Assembly: GCA_005406025.1 (NCBI GenBank)
Contig: BGZK01001579.1
Coordinates: 1-64,000 of the forward strand
Source of the DNA: Eumeta japonica
Lineage: Eukaryota > Arthropoda > Insecta > Lepidoptera > Psychidae
DNA length: 64,000 nt
Reading direction: 5' to 3'
Under the pieces are notes generated by a model. That model did not search any database and was not told the origin of the DNA. It was given only the letters and a program-made list of their open reading frames with translations. This document shows, piece by piece, positions 11,746-25,960 of the stretch. Position numbers and translations under genes: made by a program. How positions within the stretch are numbered: position 1 is the stretch's first letter; each line of letters begins with the position of its first letter.

Positions 11746-11884
11746 TAACATGTTTTGAGTTTTTACTATTTGAAAATTTATATCTATATCTCTACCACAA
11801 TATAAATCTATTGACTCTGTTTGTACATTTATTTTTTCACATAATTTTGTGATAGATAATCATTTTATGATGTAGTGATTCGCA

Positions 11885-12022
11885 TTATACTATTTTTTCA
11901 TTTTTGTCTGTCTGTCTATCTGTCTGTCTGTCTGTATGTCTTTTTATAACTCAAGAACATCTCGGACGATCGAAATGAAAATTAATATACAATAATAAAA
12001 TGTAATCGCGCACATGATAGGC
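11885..12022 (+). repeat. 'tctgtctg' repeat, copy 1
   Basis: A (TCTG)n run followed by 'cggacgatcgaaatgaaaat', 'taatatacaataa' and 'atgataggcca'. The same series follows directly at 12023-12160 and again at 63855-64000, so this is a dispersed repeat with a tandem pair here. Confidence 0.55.
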
Positions 12023-12160
12023 CAGTCTGTTGTTTTACTGTGTGTCTGTCTGTCTGTGTGTTTTTATAAGGTAAGAACGGTTTGACCGATTATAATTAAA
12101 ATTGGTATACAGTAAGAACATTTGATTTCGTAAATGGTAGGCTAAGGTAAACGGTTCTCC
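12023..12160 (+). repeat. 'tctgtctg' repeat, copy 2
   Basis: A second unit in tandem: 'gtgtctgtctgtctgtg', 'ggtttgaccgattataatta', 'ttggtatacagtaagaacat', 'aaatggtaggct'. It is closer to the copy at the right window end (gtttaatcgatcgtgattaa ... aatgataggct) than to its neighbour. Confidence 0.55.
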
Positions 12161-12164
12161 TAGG

Positions 12165-13545
12165 GTACCAGGTCCCACCCCAGACGTAAGTAGTGGTCTT
12201 ACTCCAGCAACCGAGTTTCTACTGGAGTGGACTTATATATCTCTAGGTACTCGTGAGGACAACTATAGAGAACTTATTTAAAAGCAAAGAAAGTGAAACT
12301 GGCAAAAAGCAGCATGCCCGACAAACTGCCTTCAACGAGGTGATTGAGCAGATGAGAACTGACGCGTGGGATCGTCTCGGAAATCTTACCGAAGACGCGT
12401 AAGTTTTCGCTGACTCGAAGTCGAACTTTCGTAAGTGAAGTTGACGAACATAGACTCTAAATACCGTAAGTTAAAAAAATTGAAAAATAACAAGGGAAGG
12501 AAGCGGCAAGGTATCTCTAGTGAGGTGACTAAAGTTGCCCAAACATCGTCTATATCCGCAGCATTCTACGCTAGGATTATCGCGAAATCTATACGGGTGA
12601 ATGGCGCCGGGAGTGACGATAACCGAGAATCAACTGTTAAACTATCTGTCAGACGAAACTCCAAGAGGAAGGAGCGGGAGTTACCAGGGACAACATATCA
12701 ACTTCCAAAAAGGAAGAAAAAAGGTGGGCCGTCATTGTACGATATGAAGAAGATACAACACCCCGGAAAAACACCAGGTAGAAAAATGAAGTTAAAGTAA
12801 CCGCAACTAATGGTGATGAAGTACGACAATCCAACAAGATCAACGATTGGCCACTGACCCAAACAAAAAATAATAAGAAGAAGGAGAGCCAAAACCAGCT
12901 TTCAAAGCACCTAGCGCACCAGCCCAAAAAAAGAGGACAAAAAGATGAGTGACTCTACCGAACGTGCTGATTATTCAACTGAAGGAGAAATCCAAATACA
13001 CAGACATTCTTACGCGGATAAAACAGTTACACATTCCTGACGACCATGTTCGTTGGACAGTAGACAAAATCCGTGAGACAGAATTGAAAGACTTGCTGAT
13101 TGTTCTCACTAAAGAGAACACTGATAGAGACAAAGCACTACAATAAACCATTACAAACCTACATAAGGATGACGCCGAGATCATAAATAAGGAGCCCCAG
13201 GAAAATCTGGATTTAAGAGATCTTGACGACACTATGACGAAAAAGGACGTCCTTGCGACCATAAATAAGGCGGCTGGAGAGACAATCCGATCAGTGCACA
13301 ATATCTACAGAGGTACCAAGATCGCCTCAGTAACATTGGCAGTACCAACTGCAAAGAAATTACTAGGTGGACACGGCAAAATCAGGATTGGTTCGGTCAA
13401 TTGTCGCATAAAAGCAATAGAGAAACCAACTTAATGCTTCAAGTGCTGGCACTATCGACATCTCTCTATTCATTGCCAAAGTAAAGTCTACTGATCCAAA
13501 CACTGCATCAAGTTGGGAGAAGAGGGCCACAGGGTAAATATATGT
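12165..13545 (+). mobile_element. R1-type LINE, ORF1 (gag) relic
   Basis: Gag-like reading frames follow each other with frameshifts and stops. 'ATEFLLEWTYISLGTREDN' lies at about 12205-12262; 'KQHARQTAFNEVIEQMRTDA' and 'WDRLGNLTEDA' end at about 12402; a basic 121-residue ORF spans 12435-12800 (KERELPGTTYQLPKRKKKGG). Acidic/basic linker sequence follows, then 13234-13434 ending 'GKIRIGSVNCRIKAIEKPT'. After one stop comes a perfect CX2CX4HX4C zinc knuckle (CFKCWHYRHLSIHC, 13437-13478), and then a second knuckle whose second Cys is Leu (CIKLGEEGHRVNIC). This order is that of the ORF1 protein of R1-clade LINEs. The endonuclease/RT ORF2 is missing, so the copy is 3'-truncated or deleted at about 13545. 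Exact family (TRAS, SART or other R1) not determined. Confidence 0.7.
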
Positions 13546-13599
13546 GTAAAAAACAGCAAGATGTGCTACAAGATGTGTTTTTTACAAATTTCGATGCTT

Positions 13600-13940
13600 T
13601 TTCGACAATCGATGCTACTTTTCAGGGAGAAGAGCTGATTAGATTAGATTTTGGGATTAATCCATATATTTTGAAGTTTTTTTTTTTTAATTATTCAATG
13701 TTCACGTAGCCGAATTGTTTGCCAAATTATATATGTCGTAAACCGCGTTTCAAATCGGTTAATCCGATAAAAAGCTATGACAGTTTTACACACAAACACA
13801 CAAATGTGGGAAATGGTGAAAATAGATTTCTAGGATCCTATAACGTCAATATCTGTAGAAAACTCGGTTTCGGAAAATTGGACTGAATATAGCAACCTTT
13901 CAAATTTACGGAAATATTTTTTCAATTTTAATACCGGATA
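13600..13940 (+). repeat. Dispersed repeat X, copy 2
   Basis: Order: 'agagctgattagattag', 'attttgggattaatcc', 'acacacaaacacacaa', 'agatttctaggatcctataa', 'cgtcaatatctgtag', 'aactcggtttcggaaaattg', 'gactgaatatagcaac', then a T-rich end. It matches copy 3, about 740-850 bp further right, and copy 1 in the other orientation. It directly follows the truncated R1 gag. Confidence 0.5.
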
Positions 13941-14329
13941 GTTCAAAAACGCTATTTTTCAAATATTTTAACTACGATATCTTTCGCGCACGTTATTCGA
14001 TTTTGATCTGCTTTTAATCTAGTTCTTAATGCCTTAATGTAGTTTTCTAAGCAGAAAAGGATGATCGAGTACTCAACATCAATTTATAAAGTATTTACTT
14101 AGAAGTACTTTGAAGAAACCTATCTTTTCGAATTTTCCGTTAATAATATTTCTCGAACGAATTAACCAATTCAGATATATTTTGCAAAGATCGACGTTGC
14201 TTTTAAGGAGATATTTGATTCGATTTTAGAATATAAGGGTAGAGTATTTTACAAAATATTCTAAAAAACCTTTTTGGAAAATTTTTTTTCCAATATTACC
14301 TTTTACAGAAATCAAACATTTTTCGTACA

Positions 14330-14800
14330 GTTTGCTACAGACGATGTAATAATATATCTATTTGGGACAAAGAGCTGCTTAGATTTTGGTATTGATCTAT
14401 AGAATATTCTTAAAGTTATTCCAAGAAAACCTCTCTAAAGTTATTTCAGAAAACTTTATTTTTAAGATTCCTCGAAATTCACCTGACGCAATCAGTTCAA
14501 TATTTTAAGTCTAAGATGGGTGAACCCCTTTTGAATAACGTTTACATACATATACACACACTCACACACAAATACACACACATACACAACACAACCATCC
14601 ATACACACACATACACGTCAACGCTCATGAAAATACACAGACATATGCAGGCACCACACGAAAATTGATCTAAATTAATTCCTATGACCTTCAAACATCA
14701 AGGTTTAGTGAAAAGTTTAGTTTCAAAAATCGGACTGAAAATTGTAACTTTCTAATTTTATGAAAATTTTTCAATTTTTATATCTAAAAGTGAAAAAAAA
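14330..14800 (+). repeat. Dispersed repeat X, copy 3, with a CA-rich array
   Basis: Has the same series as copy 2: 'agagctgcttagattttgg' (14371), a longer CA-rich block (14545-14640), 'cctatgaccttcaaacatca', 'aaaaatcggactgaaaattg', 'taactttctaattttatg', 'aaatttttcaatttttata'. The CA block has grown relative to copy 2. Copies 2 and 3 are direct repeats. Confidence 0.5.
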
Positions 14801-17800
14801 ACATATTTTGATATATTTATTTTGCAAAGAAAATAAACCTTCTGTCGCTGTGTGCGAACAAAAGATTTTTTGTGGTCTACAAATATCTGTGCATAGTACT
14901 ATGAAATTAAACTATACTAAAAAAAAACTTTAATAACAAGCTGGTAAAGGTAATTGATAAATACGCGAAATTAGAATAATAACGAAAATGCAACTCGTTC
15001 TTAAATATAAGAAATCTAATACTTAGATCATAGTAAAAAAGTAAAAGAAGTATATTTATTGCAGCTGACAGCTCTTCAAATATATAACAATTTTTATATT
15101 TAATTCGTATCCAGATGTTAAAAGTAATTTCAATCCAAGTTCACAGCCTATTTCAGACACAAAACTAATCCCGGTCCCGTTCAATTTTCAGGTCGGCTGG
15201 CCGACGGCTGGCGCCGGCATTCCGCATGCGCCGACACGTCACTAACTCGATTGAGCTGCGAGCGCTAAAGCCTCTTATCTTTGAGCCTTAAGTACGAAAT
15301 AGTTGGTCCCCTTCACACCCTGTTAACTCGTTTACGGTCTAAATATTGACTTTACTTGCGTATCTGTGCCGAGTTGAGAGTCTTCTTAGCCAATATTTAG
15401 AGATTTTCAATAGAATTTTCATTATTATAGATTTAACATTTTTCTGGCAATAAATAAGAAAAATTGACCCTAGTACGGTATCCTGTCCACACACTTTTAG
15501 ACAGGGTTCACGACGAAATCGTTAACTATAAATTTTTATACTTAAACTGATTAGACGGCGATTGGATATAATCGATAGTTAATATATTAGATTCGTGTTT
15601 CGTTTTTAAAAAACTTCTTATTTTGCACGGGACCTAAAAATATTATCATCCAACTGTTTTTTGTTTTTTTTAAAATGAAAGAACAAAGTAAGTGCTAATG
15701 AATAAAAGAATTCGATTCACAAGAAATAAGAACTTCGTGATGAAAATTAAAAAGGATATTAACGTTCTGTGTACTTTGTACAGTGTACCAATTTTATCAA
15801 ACATGATTACCTAATACCACATTATAAAAAGACAAATGTGTTTTTGAATTGTGATTTCTTTTCATTTACTTTCATCGAACTTTTTAGATTTATATTAGAT
15901 TTAAAATGATTTTTTTTATTTTTTTGTGTGCAACGTTCGAACTTCTCTAGTAGTATTCTGTAATAAACAAATAATTATATTTTTTATCGTCGGCGTATTA
16001 GACTCCAACGTGACAATATTTTACATTTTTAAAGTGATTTCTGCACCACTAGAATGACTTCCATGGCAGTCTGTTACTATTCAGTACATAAGTGCGGATG
16101 AACGGGTCATTTTATCTTAGCTTCTGGATTCGATAGGGGACAAAAAAATATTATCTCAAGCCTATAACTATTTCCACCCAGCCTCTTCAAATGGGGCAGT
16201 CCGATCTGATAGCAATCATTTACTACCAAGTACATAAGTAACTGACCGCAGACATGTATCAAAGCACGGGCGAGAATTTGGGCTGTTACCGCGCGTCGAT
16301 AAGTTGCATTCGATGATTTTAGATTTCCTAAAGCCGACCCAATTCCCTAATATAAGTTCAGAGAAATCCGGCCAGATCTTAGAGAAGACTAAGCCAGATC
16401 GGGGCTAGGAGATGAGAGAGGCTCTTTCCGCGCTCTCATCGACCGACACTTAGTTGCGTCAGGCTCGTGTAACCTTATCGCAGAAACACACATTCGTTCA
16501 ACGTTTTTATATTATAATCGAGAAACTTTTTAGCTCCTTTACTCTCTGCTTTGACCTTTAGCCTTCCACGCCGACCCGGCGCGGATCGAAAGCTGTTGAG
16601 GATCGCCGTCACCGATATGATGATGACATCCGGAACCGATTGCTTAACACGCTGTCCAATGCAGAGAATATTGTTTAATTACATTTAAATTTATAAGGAT
16701 CTTTTCAGCTTTATCAACGTTTAAACTCGATAAACTTTCTCTTAGAAATGTTTTAAGGTTTTGCATCGGATTAACCGTTATCTCCCGAGCTTAAAACGAA
16801 AATGTAACTACAGTCATTGGGTATTGTAAGTCATCAAAGGACCAAAATGGTTCTATGTACACATTTATCAGTATCCCATCGCAGTTTCTTTCGGCTAACG
16901 AATGAATCATTATGAATGGAAAATGGGTTCCTTATTACTTTTTGGAGTATGTGAATCAAACTATAAGGACAGAACATCTGATCTAAAACTACGTCACCAC
17001 ATGTATAAATATTTTTGATAGTGTGTATTAATGTAATACACAATTAATACTTTTTCTGGATGTATTCACAAAGAAGTATATTCCATTCTGTTACAAAAAT
17101 CGCCGCGTCGTTGTGTATACAATTCGTACCCTTTTAATTAATAAATGTAAACGACTTAACGGGTAGAACACAAAGTTAATAGAAATATGATCTGCATGGT
17201 GAGACGGCCTTCCACTGAATAGACTGATGACCTAACAGCGATCATGGGCTACGACTGCAAGTACAAATAACTCATGGTCATACTTTGTACAAATGTGTAC
17301 TAGAGGTTATGTTCAATGGCCAAAATGAAACGAACCCAAAAAAATTATAATCCATTGTTGTAGAAAACAACTCCTAACGTCGTTTCAAGGAAAGCACATG
17401 CACTTCATATGTATTTCCTGAAAAGGCGAAACTATTCTTTGTGTTTTTATTCGCTAAATTTTATCTTACTAAAAAATATATACAGAAAATCACAAGGTCT
17501 CCAAAAGCGAAAATTCTTTTGCTTCTCATTGTGATCCCATTATAAAGCGATCAATATGAAAAAAAAATGGATATTTATTAAAAACAAAAATATTTCCAGT
17601 TTATAAATACTGAATACTTTAAGAATAAACAAAACACGCCAATTTCATATAAATTTGCTTCGTATTACGTTTTTAATATATGATAGTAATAAGTTAATAT
17701 TTAAAATTAGAATTAGAAATCCGTTGATGGAATTCGAAGAAATAAAATAACTTCATTAATTTTATATTCAATTTTATAAGGAATTAAAAACCACCTGTAC

Positions 17801-18420
17801 ACACGTACACACGTGTGTGCGTATGAGTGCACACAGCAATGAATTTATGGTATGTGTAAACACATATTTGCAACAGTACATTAATATTTATTTACCAAAT
17901 TTGAGTTTCAACATACAGTATATATTTCTTTAAGAAATGTACAAACAAAAGCGTAAGAAATGACAGCATTATAATTATATAGGGGAAAAGAGACTTCCTC
18001 GTTATTTCGTGAGGTGTTGCCGCTTTAACGTTTACAGAACTACACTGAGGGTTGATAAAGACAGGACTATGCACAAATCGGCACCGACGCCTGCAAAACC
18101 GATCTCAATGTATTTATTAACTGTTAAGGACAGCCGCGCTCTTAGTGATAATGTGAAAATAAATTTATTATTTAGACTTGTGAACAGACTTAGGTTAAGA
18201 ATTTTTTTTTGTTTTATTGTCTTTTGTGTCCGTAAATATTGAATTTACCGACACAAAATACAACTGGAATAGATGTCTCTTTATTGACCGGGTAGGGATT
18301 ATTTGTTAAGAATCGTTCATTGTATAATATTTGTATATTTTGCCTGTTTCTGTATATTGATTGTGTTTGTCGTGGAATATTTCTTATTTCATTTGTTTTC
18401 CTGTGTTTTGTAGTATTTAA
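14801..18420. other. No gene seen; two GC-richer patches
   Basis: 3.6 kb of mostly unique AT-rich DNA. A patch at 15170-15260 (gtcggctggccgacggctgg) and one at 16255-16480 stand out by CpG content but have no ORF or motif that I can name. At 18227-18255 there is an imperfect 12-bp hairpin (GTGTCCGTAAAT / ATTTACCGACAC). A CA/GT-rich stretch lies at 17795-17835. Confidence 0.4.
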
Positions 18421-18429
18421 TTATAAATA

Positions 18430-19320
18430 CGAAATCATTGTCACGCGCATATGAGTTGCATATAAAATTATGCGTTGACAGGGGAACCAATGAGAGGCCG
18501 ATAACCGTGGCGGTCTATACGGTACGATCGCGAATCGGTGTACTGAGCGCATGTGGCTCTCATACGTGAAATATGCGAAGTACATGGCCACGTCCCCTCG
18601 ATTATGTATGCAGCTCATATGTGCAGGCTGATGCAACATCTACAAATTGCAGCAGAATTGGTGCATCCGTTTACATCACTTTTTCAGAAGACCACGGAAT
18701 GTCCTGATAGATCCGCCCGACGATCTCACCGTCAACTTGGAAAAACTAATAGAGTTAAATAAGATGGTTACTGACTAGGAGTAGGGATTAATCCAATCAT
18801 TACGACCATTAAAAGTCATAAATCCGGTGCGCTTCCCGCGCCTTCCGGAGTCCCCCTTTGAAGTTGCAGTCCGTGCTGTAAAGTTCACGTGTACTCCTAT
18901 ATCGATGTGCCCGCCTAAGAGGCACCCATAGAGCAGTCACGCGCCGACGGCATCACTACGTCGAAAAGGCCGTGTTTTAGATGAAGGCGTCATAACATTT
19001 TACTTTCGCCATCGCAGAAACAAGTTGGTCAGGAGGTTTTTAGTCCGTGAGAGTCGGACACACCTGTGTGCCCGGGCGCATGGACGGACCATAATATGCT
19101 TTTCTCCTCCTTGCCCAACCCTTTCGCATGGGGAGAACTACAAAAATGTATCCGTCTTAGTTGTACTCCGGCTGCTACTTGTAAAACTCGTGCTGAAATA
19201 AACAAATCTGAACATTGAAACGCTGTCCATCATTTTGCCCACACCTCTAGAATCCGTACTCTGCGGCGACTGTGAAGAAAATTCGTAGTGCGGGCTTACG
19301 CGGCCGTGCTGAAATTGCCC
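18430..19320. repeat. GC-rich decayed mobile DNA, class unknown
   Basis: From about 18480 to 19310 the GC content is well above the flanks. Phrases such as 'aacaagttggtcaggaggtt', 'gtccgtgagagtcggacaca' and 'gcccgggcgcatggacgg' look like decayed coding DNA of a retroelement that I associate with lepidopteran repeats. Short ORFs are open on both strands but none shows a domain. I cannot name the class. Confidence 0.35.
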
Positions 19321-20589
19321 TTAAATTAACTTTTGACTATTGTCAGATCTGTTCATCGATTTTTTTCCGTTTGTATTCAATTTTTGCGCGGCCCTCAACT
19401 TAGAAATCAATTATTGGTGAAATGCACAAAATCTTTGTTAGAATCGCTTTTTTTACCGCGTATTTATTTACTCGCTTTCTTGTCAGTCTGTTTGTTTGTT
19501 AATAAGACAATGTAAACCAGAACCTTTTGCAAAATTTTACCCATATAACACTAAAAGCAGAAAATAGTACAATAAAAAAAAGAAATTAATAAGTTACCAT
19601 ATTTCAAAAAGGAACTAAAAAGTTTAAAATGATTTGAATATTGTGATTATGAATTTTTCGTAGGTATGAAAGTAACTTTAGTTCGAAAATAACAGTAATT
19701 ATTACGTTTTTACAAGAATTACAATCGTGATTACAAGTAATTAAAATAATTGCTCATTGATTTCATTGTTAGTGACATAGACTTCGATTAACTAAGAAAT
19801 CATTATTAACAGCATATTTGTTAAGATCGAATGAATACACATACATAAGATACTATCTAGCTTTTAAGCCACCTCACAATCGGATAAAAAGGTTGTACGC
19901 CACCCGAAAGGTTTAGGCTTTTGATTAAGTGGCCCAAAATCTAAGCCCTTTGGGAGTTGCAGAACCTTTTTCGGTATGAAAGTCCTGTGTCCGCGCCGAT
20001 ATTAGACAGAGTACTACGCCGATCGCTCAGCGCGCCTGGCCGGTATCGGAACGTGATTTTCGATGAAAATAGGGATGAAAAAGGATTTTAGGGTACCCTC
20101 GATTATCTTATTTACGCTTCTTCAATGTGTTGGTATATTTGCTGAGTAAAAACAGACAATATCCTAAGTGTACAATTTTCTACTTGTGATTCCTATATCG
20201 ATATCAATTCCAGTATTCTGACTTCTAAAGTAAAACAGAGAACCTAAAATAAATATTGTTCTCAAAAACTGATAACAGAAAAGACGCCAAAACAAACCTG
20301 TAAACTACTTAAAGTGCCAACTACAAGCGTCGAGCGATATTTTAATATCTTAACCCAACTCAAAAATAGAAAAAATACACTCACAAATTTATATATAAGC
20401 TTTTTTTAAAAGAACGGTCAAAGTATGTATCACACATTGATGTTTGCTGAAAATATTTTTTTTTTCAGCTTCTGTTACATATATGGAATACTCCTAGATA
20501 TATTTATTTTTGTTATTTAACTACGAAACTTAATAGCGGCTTATATAAGACATCTATACTTCGAATTTCATTAATATATGTTTTGTAGT
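19321..20589. other. No gene seen
   Basis: AT-rich. A 200-bp stretch at about 19860-20095 is GC-richer and has 'gccacccgaaaggtttaggc' and 'ctcagcgcgcctggccggta'. It may be a repeat fragment but I cannot tie it to another copy in this window. Confidence 0.4.
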
Positions 20590-20695
20590 TTTTGAATAAA
20601 ATGCCTGTGATATACGAACGGATGGACGAACGGATAAACAGAACGAAACTATAAGGGTTCCGTTTTTGCCATTTTGGCTCGGAACCCTATTAATA
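20590..20695 (+). repeat. 'gggttccg' lepidopteran repeat, 3' end
   Basis: A GGACGAACGG-like series (cggatggacgaacggataaa) is followed by 'aagggttccgtttttgccat' and closes with 'ctcggaaccctattaa'. The last two parts are near reverse complements (AGGGTTCCG / CGGAACCCT). This is the 3' end of one of the commonest repeats in Lepidoptera, and one of the better taxonomic clues here. Confidence 0.65.
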
Positions 20696-21059
20696 GTCCT
20701 GATATGTGATTTGTTTTGGCCGTTATCACAATTACATATAGCATCCCCAATATAGACACTCCGACATTCCCGACATCAATGCAAATTTTTTTTTATTAGA
20801 CTGAATAATATTTTAGAAATGTAAAATGTGTCTATTTCTTAAGATATATGTTCTCAAGTTGGCCTACAAGTTTAATATGAATGTAATAGAAGCTAATTAT
20901 TTCCAGAAAATTGCATGACCTTGAGAAGTCGAGAGCCGTACAATAGCTTTTAGGACAATTTCTTTTCAGTAATACTGTATCTTCTATCTCCATAGATTTT
21001 CAGTATCGTACACAAACAAAACATTTGACTCGATACTGATAAGTAAAAAAGTGTAACCT
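20696..21059. other. No gene seen
   Basis: AT-rich spacer between two repeats. No recognisable feature. Confidence 0.45.
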
Positions 21060-21375
21060 TCTAACTGCAGACCAAGAGCAATTTTTTTATAGCATATTCA
21101 AGGGGCCAACGAATAGGCGAGCCATCACAGGGCAAATGGTCTCCGCCGCCCATGGACAGTCGTAATACCAAAGGCGTTGCAAGCGTATTGCCGGCCTCTT
21201 GGGAGGGAAGAGAATATCTGATGGAGGGAGAATCAAACTGATGGAGGAGGGTTAAGAGGATAGAAGTGTTGATCGACTCGACGACTGCAATTGATCTACT
21301 TTGCCAATCGACGAATGTGGATACTTTCGCAACTTTTCGCAAAATTTTCACCCTGTTAGGGCTTCTATACAAATA
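21060..21375 (-). repeat. CCATGG-core lepidopteran repeat
   Basis: Read on the minus strand: 'ctcccaagaggccggcaata', 'gcttgcaacgcctttggtat', 'tgtccatgggcggcggagac', 'gatggctcgcctattcgttg'. This is the familiar lepidopteran series in which a run of short conserved words centres on CCATGGGCGGCGG. The 103-residue frame on this strand follows from the repeat and has no domain. A truncated relative lies at 370-520. Confidence 0.6.
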
Positions 21376-22139
21376 ATCGAGTTTTTCTTCGATCTGAATC
21401 AGACACGAGCCAGAAAAATTACATAATAACTTGAAATTACCCCACCTTCAGCTGACACAAGGATTGTACACACCATCGTTGGATATGTATTTATTGCAAA
21501 TATATAATGTTTGTAAATAATTTTATGTCAAAGTAAATGTAATAATTAAATAGAAAAGAAAACGGATTGGAATATTTTAAGAAAATTTGCTTTTGCTTTG
21601 ACCAATCAAAGGTAAAAGAAAGTGATAGTTTTTGTAACCTTTAAACTGAAAACTTATGAGCAACAATTTCCTAAAAGGTATTAAGTTTTATTGGATTTGT
21701 AGTAAAAATTGTTAGTTTCTAAACTGTAACTCAGTACAATATGCTGGCCAATAATTGGCCTCAATCAATTTCTACTGGCCAGTTATTACATAAAAACACG
21801 ATTTCGTTTGTTTTTGAAAAACTGCATTCATATTTATTCAACAAAAGTTAAGTTTTATATGTGAATACTTATTACAATATAATTATTATTAAATGAAAAT
21901 ATTATATGAAAACATTTTCGAAAGCTAACCGTAATGTTTTGTTTTCCGTTTTTTCGCATAGTAACTCATTTAAAAAACATGCTCTCGGTAACCTAGTCAC
22001 GTTAAGTACATAATACCATATGTTAGGAGAGGGAAAAAGTTTTTTCGTATTTTATAAGCAAATAGTTACAGTAAAATCTCTTTGAATGTGTTGTTTTTAT
22101 CTCGCTAGTTCTGATATCATTAAATAAATGACGTATTAA
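21376..22139. other. No gene seen
   Basis: AT-rich spacer. The words 'ctggccaataattggcc' (about 21742-21758) form a small inverted repeat. Confidence 0.45.
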
Positions 22140-23060
22140 AAAAAATTTAAAATGGTGTCCCGCCATATTTCTATTGTTTATCTTTCCGCCAAAGTGAGTG
22201 AATCTAACATAGAAATTCGGTATATTTTAAAGTTTTATTACATGAAAGGTTAAAATGTTACACAAGCCGCGAAAAGAATTTGTGACGTTTATGGTCCTAA
22301 TGCAGTATTGATAAGAGTGGCACAAAACTGGTTCAACCGTTTTCAGTCCGGTAGTTTTGATGTCAAAGATGAACGACGTACAGGTCGACCTGTTACGGAT
22401 AAATTCTATGCCATTTTGGTAAAAGTAGAGCAAGATCTACATATTATTTCTTTCTACATAGCTGAAAAGTTTTGACTCGTTTGAAAAAAGCTGGATAAAG
22501 CTGCAAAAAGCTTGATACTTATGTAGGTCCGACACGAGCTCATTAAAAAAATCTAATGAATCGTGTACTCATTTGCGATTCTCTATTAAAACGTAACGAA
22601 ACCCAGCCGTCTTTTAAAAGATTGATCACTGATAATGAAAAATGGATTACCTACGACAAGAGGGCGAAAAAGATGATGAAAAGGCAAGTATTATCCACAG
22701 ACTATAGCGAAACCCGGATTAACTGGCAATAAATTGATAATATGTCTATGGTGGAATTGATAGGGCATTGCTAATTATAAGCTTTTACCGCCGGGCAAAA
22801 CAAACAATTCAAATCTCTATTGCCAACTGCTGATGAAATTCAAGCAAGAAGTAGAGAAAAAACGACTGAAATCGATCAACAGAAAGGGTGTGTTTTCACC
22901 ATGACAACGCCAGACCAGGCACATCTTTAGCCATTCAGCAAATGTTGAGAGAGTTTGGTTGGAAGTGTTAATACATACAACGTATAGCCTTGGCCTTGCA
23001 ACCTCAGATTTTCACCTGTTTCGGTCTCTTCAGAATTCTCTAGGTCAGCTATACTTTAAG
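22140..23060 (+). mobile_element. mariner-type DNA transposon, inactive
   Basis: The transposase can be followed with shifts from about 22207 ('EIRYILKFYYMKG', then a stop). The N-terminal HTH region continues as 'AAKRICDVYGPNAVLIRVAQ', 'NWFNRFQSGSFDVKDERR', 'TGRPVTDKFYAILVKVEQDL'. Further on are 'LLKRNETQPSFKR' and 'LITDNEKWITYD'; the usual motif is TGDEKW, so the catalytic Asp reads Asn here. Next is 'HHDNARPGTSLAIQQMLREF' (22897-22956), holding the second catalytic Asp, and then 'FHLFRSLQNSLGQLYF' to about 23056. The C-terminus with the third catalytic Asp block is not recovered intact, and 3' sequence is replaced by the next element. Stops and shifts make it dead. The D,D34D mariner assignment rests on the FHHDNARP and GRPVT motifs. 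Confidence 0.8.
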
Positions 23061-23075
23061 TGTGTTCCGTGAAAC

Positions 23076-24500
<1,425 letters not shown>

Positions 24501-25922
24501 ACCTAATAAATGATTCAAAATGCAAAGCAGTGGTATCAACCCAACATTATACATACTATTTCATTAACACAGTGAAAGAATCACATTTTATAGCGAACTT
24601 GATCACGCGCATAAAGGATAAAAGATCTTATATAAATCAATGATAGTTTATTACTCAAGATGATAGATGGGTTAGCTCCGCCCGGTCCGAGGGCGTCTCC
24701 TGGGACCGCAAGGAGCGCCAGCGTGCAAGTAAGGGGACAGGAAGTCGCCGGCTTGTTACTACCTAATAAATTGGAGGATTTTCAGAATACCGTTCTTATA
24801 CTACGTACGTCCACTAGTAAGGATTGCTTATATTAAAAAAAATACGCACTAGTACGAGTTTACTACGTATTTCTTTTAATTTCTCCCAAAGTTGTTTGTA
24901 GTACCCACGACTTAAATACTTAGGTATGGTACCGGATTGTGAAAAAAAAAAAATTAAATATATAGTATTTTGTTGAATTTCCAATTGTATATTATTATAT
25001 ACGTAAACTAAGATTGAGCGACATAAGGTATTCTGATATGATCTTAGATTTCTTATGGATTTTCTTGTAATATATAAATACAGATTATACTGTTTCGTTA
25101 CAATATTTCTGTAGCAACGTTCCGGCTCCATCGTCAGACCGGCTCTATGGCATCACTACATTGTCGTCCAATTTACACGTATATGCAAAATTTTAGCTTT
25201 TCTTCTTTTCATATTGAGTTACACAACCGTAAAAAATACCTAGAGAAGGGGCGCCGTAATAATCGATCAGAAAGTTGGACAGTTTTACAAATGCAATGGA
25301 ATAAATACGGTAATATACTAATAATTAGAATATTGTATTTGTTGATAAGTTATTCGGTTAATGAACAATGATCCATAAGCTATCAACAGTTACATGTCTT
25401 TTCTTTCCTGCAAAACGGAGTATAATATTATTATATATGGCGCTAGTAAACAATGACCTCGTTGCGCACTAGTTACTTCTCCACTTAATCAGTAATTTTA
25501 AGAAGTTATTACTTTACGTATTTTTAAAGTTATCAAAAAAATGCTTTCACTACTTTTGACTACTACAATGCTTTTACTCAAATAAGAAGGCTTTAAATCC
25601 AATAATAAAAAATATCCTATTGGAATATAAACCGTAATTTGACATGTACACAGGATAACATTTTTAACTCCTTAAAATTAAATGTACACTTTCGAAATCA
25701 AACATAAATTTTAATGAAAATGACAAACACAAATAACAATTTAGCATAAAGTAGACTGTCAAATGCGATAACAATTGAAATAAGAATGTAATTCAAAAGT
25801 CATTTTGATGCAATTGATATTAAATTACCCTTTATTGTTCGGTTTTCCGAAGAATCATAAATCCTATTATCAGCGTCGGTGTGTCCTTCGAAAGTGACAG
25901 TGCAATGACTCTAAAAAAAAGT
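24501..25922. other. No gene seen; GC-rich relic at 24660-24765
   Basis: Mostly AT-rich. The stretch 24660-24765 (ccgcccggtccgagggcgtc ... aggaagtcgccggcttg) is GC-rich and looks like decayed repeat DNA, but I cannot assign it. No transposase sequence of the upstream hAT element resumes here. Confidence 0.4.
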
Positions 25923-25960
25923 GTCCACCTCACCCACGTAAGCGCGTGAGTGAAGTGGGA
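25923..25960. repeat. Imperfect GC-rich hairpin
   Basis: 25923-25938 and 25945-25960 pair at 12 of 16 positions, with the centre CACG-taagcg-CGTG perfect. It is GC-rich in AT-rich context. Function unknown. Confidence 0.4.

Noticed and set aside
14545..14640. CRISPR-like or satellite array of CA-rich units
   Set aside because: The units vary in length and the spacers are not of constant size; it is an ordinary CA-rich simple repeat inside repeat X.
21061..21372. 103-codon minus-strand frame
   Set aside because: It is produced by a well-known lepidopteran repeat on that strand; no protein family matches.
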